DNA from: Alphaproteobacteria bacterium
GTDB taxonomy: Bacteria > Pseudomonadota > Alphaproteobacteria > Micavibrionales > UBA2020
DNA: 7,904 nt
Assembly: GCA_023136145.1 (NCBI GenBank)
Contig: JAGLRU010000407.1
Span: 1 to 7,904 of the forward strand
Direction of reading: 5' to 3'
Part shown: in pieces, positions 1-4,273 of the stretch
How positions within the stretch are numbered: position 1 is the first letter of the stretch
Layout of the letters: every line of letters begins with the position of its first letter
Made by a program: the position numbers and the translations under genes
Notes under the pieces: model-generated
Told to the model about the DNA's origin: nothing
The model's input: the letters and a program-made list of their open reading frames with translations, nothing else
Database searches by the model: none

Positions 1-309
1 AACAACGCTAGCAAAAATCACAACTATATCGACCATCCAGACTCCAACATGACGTTTGGGATTTTTCAACCGAGTTTTTCTGTAAAAGATAATGCTAAAA
101 AATATAAGCTTATCCTTGTCAAGGCAAAGAAACAAGATCAGCATTATCTGGACGATGCTGTGCAAAAACTTAAATTTGACTTGCCTGAGTTGAATCATCT
201 GTCTGTCAAGGATGGACGTATTGTCGTTGATACAAAAAAAGATACATTAAAACGCAAAATTTTGACTAGAGTCACACCAACAGCATTTTTGCCTAGCACA
301 CTGCATTGA
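1..309 (+). CDS. C-terminal part of an unrecognised protein (5'-truncated by window edge)
   Basis: The reading frame is open from base 1, so the methionine at base 49 is probably internal and the gene starts outside the window. The visible 102 residues end in ...FLPSTLH before a TGA stop. They are mixed polar and lysine-rich (KKYKLILVKAKKQDQ, DTKKDTLKRK), with no signal peptide or membrane segment. Alternating hydrophobic and charged stretches (YKLILVKAKK, GRIVVDTKK) suggest beta strands of a soluble domain, but I recognise no family or active-site motif. It is convergent with the DJ-1-like gene and separated from it by 57 bp without a convincing terminator. Function is unknown. It could be the tail of a larger enzyme, and a search with the full-length upstream sequence would be needed to name it. 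Confidence 0.6.
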   Translation, partial: NNASKNHNYIDHPDSNMTFGIFQPSFSVKDNAKKYKLILVKAKKQDQHYLDDAVQKLKFDLPELNHLSVKDGRIVVDTKKDTLKRKILTRVTPTAFLPSTLH

Positions 310-366
310 TCATAATGTTCTCTAGCTATAGTTGTTTAGCTTTATTTTCCGACAAAGAACTATAAC

Positions 367-855
367 TTATGCTGCGATTTTCATTGACTCTTCATCAACA
401 AAATACTCAATCATTTTTTGCAAAAACGCCGGTATCTCTCCAACACATTCTCCAGTCATAACGTTCGCGCTCTTTTCATGTTCTGCATGACCCGTTTTAA
501 CCAGCAGTTCAAGCGCATCTCCCATCAAGCACATCGGTTTCTGCGCCACGATAAAGCTAGAAAGAATACGTTCCGCATGAGGATTAGCGGAGAGCTTTTT
601 GATGCCACGTTCACCGTTTGGCACAATCAGTAAATCAAAGTCCGATCCCAAAGCCAAACTAATCTGAATATCAACCGGAAAATAAAGTCCCCAAGCCTTA
701 TCGTTCCAGCTATTCACAAGCCCCTGCTCAGTACCGACAGTTTTGATAGTCGCGCCCTCATTGAGCAATTCACGCTGAAGCATTGACATCGCCGTTTCAT
801 CCACGCCACTAGAAACGAGAATAAGTGCTTTTTTACCATTGAGTCGTTTGGTCAT
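367..855 (-). CDS. DJ-1/PfpI-fold protein, probably without the catalytic cysteine
   Basis: This 162-residue protein is the usual length for a single DJ-1/PfpI (class I glutamine amidotransferase-like) domain. Visible family landmarks are the first strand KKALILVSSGVDE (residues 8-20), where D19 sits near the family's conserved acidic residue; the strand and turn DLLIVPNGERGIKKL (74-88), equivalent to the family's vIPGGrapeyL; and the elbow region KPMCLMGDALELLV (106-119), equivalent to KPvAAICHGpwLL. At the nucleophile-elbow Cys-His this protein has G112-D113. C109 lies three residues earlier and does not align with the nucleophile. Members of the family include proteases, deglycase or glyoxalase-like enzymes, stress proteins and non-catalytic domains such as the one at the end of large catalases, so a binding or structural role is as likely as catalysis. 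An AAGGA Shine-Dalgarno lies 12 nt before the ATG, and the gene appears monocistronic. Confidence 0.8.
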   Translation of the reverse strand: MTKRLNGKKALILVSSGVDETAMSMLQRELLNEGATIKTVGTEQGLVNSWNDKAWGLYFPVDIQISLALGSDFDLLIVPNGERGIKKLSANPHAERILSSFIVAQKPMCLMGDALELLVKTGHAEHEKSANVMTGECVGEIPAFLQKMIEYFVDEESMKIAA

Positions 856-930
856 GTTTTTGTAATATCCTTGTTATTATTCATTTTTACGAAGATGCAG
901 AGAATACCTCCGCATCAAGAATGGAAACAC

Positions 931-958
931 TCTATATTCCTTTTGCATACAAAGTCAA
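931..958 (-). promoter_or_regulatory. sigma70-like promoter for the DJ-1-fold gene
   Basis: On the minus strand, TTGACT (953-958) is followed after 16 bp by TATAGA (931-936). The -35 box matches 5 of 6 and the -10 box 4 of 6 consensus bases. Transcription would start near 924 and give a leader of about 70 nt before the ATG at 855. It lies downstream of the lipoprotein terminator, so the gene is probably transcribed independently. Confidence 0.55.
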
Positions 959-1014
959 CATTCTTCTGAAAATAGGAAAACGGTGACGTTTAAAAGCTGC
1001 ATCACCCACCGCAT

Positions 1015-1047
1015 AAAAAAAGAGCCAACCTTCCGGTTAGCCCTTTT
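1015..1047 (-). terminator. intrinsic terminator of the lipoprotein gene
   Basis: On the minus strand, GGGCTAACC-GGAA-GGTTGGCTC forms a 9-bp stem (two G-T pairs) with a GGAA tetraloop at 1022-1043, followed at once by a run of seven T (1021-1015). It begins about 20 bp after the lipoprotein stop codon. Flanking A and T runs extend the stem, and the plus-strand side also ends in TTTTCTATTTT, so it could work in both directions, although no plus-strand gene reads into it. Confidence 0.85.
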
Positions 1048-1066
1048 CTATTTTATGAAAAATGAC

Positions 1067-1564
1067 TTAATTCGCCAATACCCAAGTACCATCAGCACTC
1101 TGACAAGCCACCCCAGTTACGCTTTCAGCATTGCCATCAATGATAATAGCTTGTTTGTACTCGCGACACAGATTGCCGGTTGCAGCCTGACGACCTTCAC
1201 GAATCGGCGTGACAGAACCTCTATGATCCGATTCAGGGTTATGCCATGAAATGGTTTTGTTGAGAGGAGCAGAATACGCATGCTCAATAGCCTGCTGATG
1301 ATACATCCTATCAACTTGATCCAGCGATTTGCCGACAGAACTGCCGACAAAAGCACCCAAAAGAGCACCCGCGCCAGTAGCCCAGAGTTGACCGCTGCCA
1401 CCTCCAACTTTGGAACCAAGAAGACCCCCGACAACAGCACCTGTGCCAGTGCCTATAGTTTGCTTAGTGCCCATACCCCACGGATAGCCCATTGAACCAT
1501 CCTGCATGCAGCCTCCGAGAGCCAATGTTGAGGCCAAAGCCAGTGTTAAAATTTTCGTTTTCAT
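1067..1564 (-). CDS. RT0821/Lpp0805-type glycine-zipper surface lipoprotein (17 kDa antigen-like)
   Basis: The ATG at 1564 gives a 165-residue lipoprotein. The frame is open a further 59 codons upstream, but that extension has no signal sequence and lacks a strong ribosome site, whereas this start has AAGGCGGA 6 nt away. Residues 1-18 form a signal peptide (MKTKILTLALASTLALGG) with the lipobox L16-G17-G18-C19. M20 rather than aspartate follows the cysteine, which is compatible with outer-membrane sorting. Residues 38-78 hold two glycine-rich hydrophobic segments (TGTGAVVGGLLGSKVGGG; ATGAGALLGAFVGSSVG), the glycine zipper seen in rickettsial 17 kDa antigens. The C-terminal domain has W107, the CREY motif (133-136), C154 and DGTW (159-162 region), as in the RT0821/Lpp0805 family. 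C133 and C154 may form a periplasmic disulfide. The role is presumably envelope structure or stress; no enzymatic activity is known for the family. Confidence 0.88.
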   Translation of the reverse strand: MKTKILTLALASTLALGGCMQDGSMGYPWGMGTKQTIGTGTGAVVGGLLGSKVGGGSGQLWATGAGALLGAFVGSSVGKSLDQVDRMYHQQAIEHAYSAPLNKTISWHNPESDHRGSVTPIREGRQAATGNLCREYKQAIIIDGNAESVTGVACQSADGTWVLAN

Positions 1565-1570
1565 GTTATT

Positions 1571-1578
1571 TCCGCCTT
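1571..1578 (-). promoter_or_regulatory. Shine-Dalgarno that decides the lipoprotein start
   Basis: The minus strand reads AAGGCGGA followed by AATAAC and the ATG at 1564. This is one mismatch from AAGGAGGA at a near-ideal 6-nt spacing. It coincides with the start of the lipoprotein signal peptide, which argues against the longer in-frame reading from 1741. Confidence 0.75.
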
Positions 1579-1621
1579 TCTTCAGAATGCAGCTAGTGAT
1601 ATAAGTCTGAAATTCAATCCC

Positions 1622-1650
1622 AATATATCTAGCATAAGTTTCGTTTACAA
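1622..1650 (-). promoter_or_regulatory. possible promoter of the surface lipoprotein gene
   Basis: On the minus strand, TTGTAA (1645-1650) and TATATT (1622-1627) are separated by 17 bp. The -35 box is moderate and the -10 box matches 5 of 6. Transcription would begin near 1615, about 50 nt before the ATG. The surrounding DNA is AT-rich, so a chance match is possible. Confidence 0.4.
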
Positions 1651-1667
1651 CAGTACAAACTTTATAA

Positions 1668-1870
1668 AGCATAATTTTTTGCGATCTTATGGAGAAAACA
1701 TTGATAAAAACAGCATCCCAGTCCGAACTAAATGACCCCAATGCAGCAGATCTGGCAACCGTCAGAAAGGACGGTCAACCATCCGTCCGTATGATTCTAT
1801 AAAGTTTTTACATGAGAACCGTGTTAAATTTTCTGTTCCTGTGTTTTTCCAATATAATGCAGAAGACAGT
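1668..1870 (+). pseudogene. pdxH: remnant of pyridoxamine 5'-phosphate oxidase (PdxH)
   Basis: From 1689 the frame reads MEKTLIKTASQSELNDPNAA followed by DLATVRKDGQPSVRMIL and a TAA stop at 1800-1802. This matches the conserved N-terminal PdxH segment (family pattern: sE.nDPNAm.LATV..dG.PsvRmVLLK), where FMN binding begins. The frame is blocked upstream by TAA at 1665, so the usual N-terminal 20-40 residues are missing. At 1797-1800 the bases CT-ATA-AAG would give L-I-K if one base had been lost. The next frame then continues as IKFLHENRVKF, which resembles the family's LLKgFDErGFvFY. Similarity fades after that, and the rest of the roughly 200-residue enzyme, including the C-terminal substrate-binding part, is absent. 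PdxH oxidises PNP or PMP to PLP; this copy cannot. The left and right ends of the relic are approximate. Confidence 0.75.
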
Positions 1871-1958
1871 AAGAAAGAAGACGAAGATAGAAAACGGACT
1901 GATATGAAGATGCCTGAAGGGAGAATGTCACTATAGTTAAATAAGTAATTATGTTTTA

Positions 1959-1964
1959 TATACT
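1959..1964 (+). promoter_or_regulatory. weak candidate -10 box for htpG
   Basis: TATACT matches 5 of 6 bases of the sigma70 -10 consensus, but the bases 16-18 bp upstream (around GTTAAA, 1936-1942) are a poor -35. If used, transcription would start near 1971 and the leader would contain the whole 1994-2074 inverted repeat. I saw no convincing heat-shock (RpoH) promoter between 1936 and 2115. Confidence 0.2.
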
Positions 1965-1993
1965 ACTAACAGTTTGCTGAAAAACCCAAAATT

Positions 1994-2074
1994 GTCATTC
2001 CGAAGAAGCGTAGCGACTGAGGAATCTTCTTTGTTTTCAAAGGAAGAAAGATTCTTCGCTTCGCTCAGAATGAC
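1994..2074. repeat. 81-bp palindromic intergenic repeat (GTCATTC...GAATGAC)
   Basis: The left arm begins GTCATTCCGAAGAAGCG and ends GGAATCTTCTTTG. The right arm read in reverse complement begins GTCATTCTGAGCGAAGCG and continues AAGAATCTTTCTTCC. The arms pair with small internal offsets around a short centre near 2031-2040. This composition is typical of dispersed palindromic repeats in many bacterial chromosomes. It lies 41 bp before the htpG ATG, and its right end is followed by AAAATTTTTTT, so its RNA could fold into a long terminator-like hairpin in the htpG leader. Whether it acts in regulation or is only a passive repeat cannot be told from one copy. Confidence 0.8.
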
Positions 2075-2097
2075 AAAATTTTTTTGAAATCAAAATC

Positions 2098-2104
2098 TAA
2101 GGAG
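2098..2104 (+). promoter_or_regulatory. Shine-Dalgarno of htpG
   Basis: TAAGGAG lies 11 nt before the ATG at 2116. It is the best ribosome site in the spacer and supports the start that gives the standard HtpG N-terminus. It sits outside the inverted repeat that ends at 2074. Confidence 0.7.
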
Positions 2105-2115
2105 CTATAAAAGCC

Positions 2116-3981
2116 ATGTCCGAACAACTCGAATTTCAAACCGAAGTCAGCCGTCTGCTGGATATTGTCGCAAACGCCCTTTACACCGATAAGGAAATTT
2201 TCCTGCGTGAGCTGATATCGAACTCCTCAGACGCATGCGACCGCCTGCGTTACGAAGCCATAGCCAAGCCAAAACTAATTTCCAAAGATACTGAGTTAAA
2301 AATCAGCATCCTGTTCGACACCGACGCACGCACACTAAAAATCAGCGACAACGGCATCGGCATGAACAAAGAGGAACTGGTCAAAAACCTCGGCACCATC
2401 GCCCACTCCGGCACTCGCGAAATTCTCAGCCAACTTGAAAACGGCAAAAAAGACATGGCTCTGATCGGTCAGTTCGGCGTTGGTTTCTACTCCACATTTA
2501 TGGTGGCAAACAAAGTCGAAGTTCTCAGCCGCAAAGCAGGAGACAAATTCGCATGGCTGTGGATGTCGGAAGGCAAGGGTAGCTATACGGTAGACGAACA
2601 TCTGAAAGACATTCGCGGCACAGAAATCACCTTGCACCTGAAAGACGAGGCCAGCGAATATCTACTGGAAGAACGTTTAAAGCAGGTAATCAAAAAATAC
2701 TCCGACCATATTGACTTCCCGATTATGCTCGGCGAAGGCGAAAATGCCACGATGGTAAACAAGGCTTCCGCACTGTGGATGCGCCCGAAGTCTGACATCA
2801 CTCCGGAGCAATACGGTGAATTTTATCACCATGTTTCCGGTGCTCTAGCTATGGATCAACCATGGCTAACGATGCACTGGCACGCCGAGGGAACCTTCGA
2901 ATATACCAATCTGCTGTTCATACCAGGCATGAAACCTTTCGATCTCTATGATCCTCGCCGCCCAAACGGAGTAAAACTATACGTCAAGAGAGTCTTTATA
3001 ACAGACGGGCTTGAAGGTTTGATTCCTCCCTTCTTGCGCTTTCTGAAAGGCGTGGTGGACAGCGAAGATTTGCCCCTCAACATCAGTCGCGAAATGCTGC
3101 AAAACAATCCACTAATAGCTAAGATGAGTTCTGCTATCACACGCAAGGTTCTTGGAGAAATACAGGAAAAGGCCGAAAAGGAACCAAAAGAATTCGAGCA
3201 ATTCTGGGAACTATTCGGCTCCGTGATAAAGGAAGGGCTGTACGATGCACACTCCTACCGCGAAGCTCTCTGCAAGGTCGTACGCTTCCGTTCGACCGGC
3301 TCCGAAGGGCTAACCTCCCTTGAGGACTATATCAACCGCATGAAGCCCGGACAGGAAAATATCTATTACCTTTCTGCGGGCGACCCGGAAACAGCAAAGA
3401 ACAGCCCACAACTGGAAGCATTCAAAGCCAAAGGCATCGAAGTTCTGTTTATGACGGACACCATCGACGAATTCTGGCTACCTATTCAGGGCGATTTCAG
3501 AAATAAAAAATTCAAGTCCATAACACGCGGCGCAGCGGATTTGTCCAAGATAGATACAAATACAAAAGAAGATCCAAAGTCGGAAAACACAAACGATCTT
3601 ACTGAAAAACTGCTAACACGTCTAAAGGAAATCCTATTCGACGAAGTTAAGGACGTTTGCCTGTCCGAGCGACTGATAAACAGTCCAGTATGCCTAGTTG
3701 CTCCCGAAAACGACATGGACATCAACATGCAGAGAATCCTGAAAAAGTCACAGGGATATGAAAAGACGCACCAACACATTCTAGAAATCAACGGACAGCA
3801 TCCCGTCATCCTAAAACTGAAAAATATGGTTTCAAATGACGCAAAGTCAAAAATCGTAACCGATACAGCTTTCCTGTTGCTTGATCAAGCTAGGATCGTC
3901 GAGGGCGAACCACTCAAAAACCCCTCCGAATTCGTCCGCCGCATAAATCAAGCAATTGAAAAAGGCCTTCTGGTGGGGTAG
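2116..3981 (+). CDS. htpG: Hsp90-family chaperone HtpG
   Basis: HtpG is the cytosolic, ATP-driven, homodimeric bacterial Hsp90 that remodels client proteins together with DnaK. The 621 residues match the normal full length. The N-terminal GHKL ATPase domain (about 1-210) has E32 (the ATP-hydrolysis glutamate) and N36 in RELISNSSDA, DNGIGM at 78-83, a lid region around 93-118 and QFGVGF at 119-124. The middle domain (about 220-490) has the client- and gamma-phosphate-contacting segment PLNISREMLQ (320-329), with R325 as the conserved arginine. The C-terminal dimerisation domain (about 500-621) ends in KGLLVG without the eukaryotic MEEVD tail, as expected. No key residue is missing. The gene stands alone, convergent with valS and downstream of a palindromic repeat. 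It is classically heat-inducible, but no clear heat-shock promoter is visible here. Confidence 0.98.
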   Translation: MSEQLEFQTEVSRLLDIVANALYTDKEIFLRELISNSSDACDRLRYEAIAKPKLISKDTELKISILFDTDARTLKISDNGIGMNKEELVKNLGTIAHSGTREILSQLENGKKDMALIGQFGVGFYSTFMVANKVEVLSRKAGDKFAWLWMSEGKGSYTVDEHLKDIRGTEITLHLKDEASEYLLEERLKQVIKKYSDHIDFPIMLGEGENATMVNKASALWMRPKSDITPEQYGEFYHHVSGALAMDQPWLTMHWHAEGTFEYTNLLFIPGMKPFDLYDPRRPNGVKLYVKRVFITDGLEGLIPPFLRFLKGVVDSEDLPLNISREMLQNNPLIAKMSSAITRKVLGEIQEKAEKEPKEFEQFWELFGSVIKEGLYDAHSYREALCKVVRFRSTGSEGLTSLEDYINRMKPGQENIYYLSAGDPETAKNSPQLEAFKAKGIEVLFMTDTIDEFWLPIQGDFRNKKFKSITRGAADLSKIDTNTKEDPKSENTNDLTEKLLTRLKEILFDEVKDVCLSERLINSPVCLVAPENDMDINMQRILKKSQGYEKTHQHILEINGQHPVILKLKNMVSNDAKSKIVTDTAFLLLDQARIVEGEPLKNPSEFVRRINQAIEKGLLVG

Positions 3982-4039
3982 GTAATATGATGGCAAACGA
4001 ACCGCCAAATATAGATTACTGATACCCCCATAAAGTAAC

Positions 4040-4115
4040 CCGTCACCCTCGCCTTGCACGGGGATCTAAAAGCGTATCCGCGCGTCTTATGATGAAAAGA
4101 GAATCCACATGACGG
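4040..4115. repeat. decayed palindromic repeat, CCGTCA...TGACGG
   Basis: The element starts CCGTCACCCTCGCC and ends GAATCCACATGACGG, so the outer six bases (4040-4045 and 4110-4115) are perfect inverted repeats. A small inner dyad, CCCTCG...CGGGG (4046-4063), resembles the common GTCATCCCCG...CGGGGAT repeat arm. The right arm looks shortened. It lies in the spacer between the convergent htpG and valS genes and does not code. Confidence 0.55.
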
Positions 4116-4126
4116 CAAGACTGCCT

Positions 4127-4154
4127 TTTGGATGCCGGAACAAGTCCGGCATAA
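4127..4154. repeat. half palindromic repeat with a perfect GCCGGA/TCCGGC hairpin
   Basis: GGATGCCGGAACAAGTCCGG (4130-4149) continues as CATAAC and matches the common pattern GATnCCGGaxCAAGTCCGGnATGAC. GCCGGA (4134-4139) and TCCGGC (4145-4150) form a perfect 6-bp stem with the 5-base loop ACAAG. No T run follows at once, so it is not a canonical terminator for htpG, although it could stabilise the 3' end of the mRNA. Confidence 0.55.
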
Positions 4155-4189
4155 CAAAGTATTTTAATGCACCCGCACAACCGTCATAC

Positions 4190-4249
4190 TGGCGAAAGAC
4201 GGTATCTCGTTGCAACATTAAGAGAGATTCCAGCCTCCGCCGGAATGGC
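4190..4249. repeat. imperfect palindromic repeat (GTCATACTGGCGAAAG...CGCCGGAATGGC)
   Basis: The left arm GTCATACTGGCGAAAGACGG (4192-4211 region) continues as TATCTC. The right arm runs GAGATTCCAGCCTCCGCCGG and continues as AATGGC. Compared as inverted 26-base arms they match at 18 positions. The pattern is the familiar GTCATTCCGGCGAAAGCCGGAATCTC family in decayed form. It begins about 25 bp downstream of the valS stop codon on the valS side and may act as a 3' stem-loop for that transcript. Confidence 0.6.
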
Positions 4250-4273
4250 AATAAAGAAACAATTTCGAGTTTT

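Noticed and set aside
318..360. Possible terminator between the first gene and the DJ-1-fold gene
   Set aside because: AGCTA...TAGCT gives only a 5-bp AT-rich stem, and TATAGTT...AACTATA has a loop of about 25 bases; neither is followed by a proper T run.
983..1249. Plus-strand 88-codon open frame across the lipoprotein terminator and 3' end
   Set aside because: It crosses the terminator stem-loop and runs antisense to the conserved C-terminal domain of the lipoprotein; there is no motif or ribosome site.
3847..4157. Minus-strand frames over the htpG 3' end
   Set aside because: They overlap the conserved htpG C-terminal domain antisense and continue into the repeats, with no independent support.
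4040..4249. Possible CRISPR array in the repeat-filled spacer
   Set aside because: The units differ in sequence and length, are palindromic rather than direct repeats, and are not separated by uniform spacers.
4116..4270. Insertion-sequence remnant
   Set aside because: No transposase-like frame and no target-site duplication could be seen; the short palindromes are better explained as dispersed intergenic repeats.
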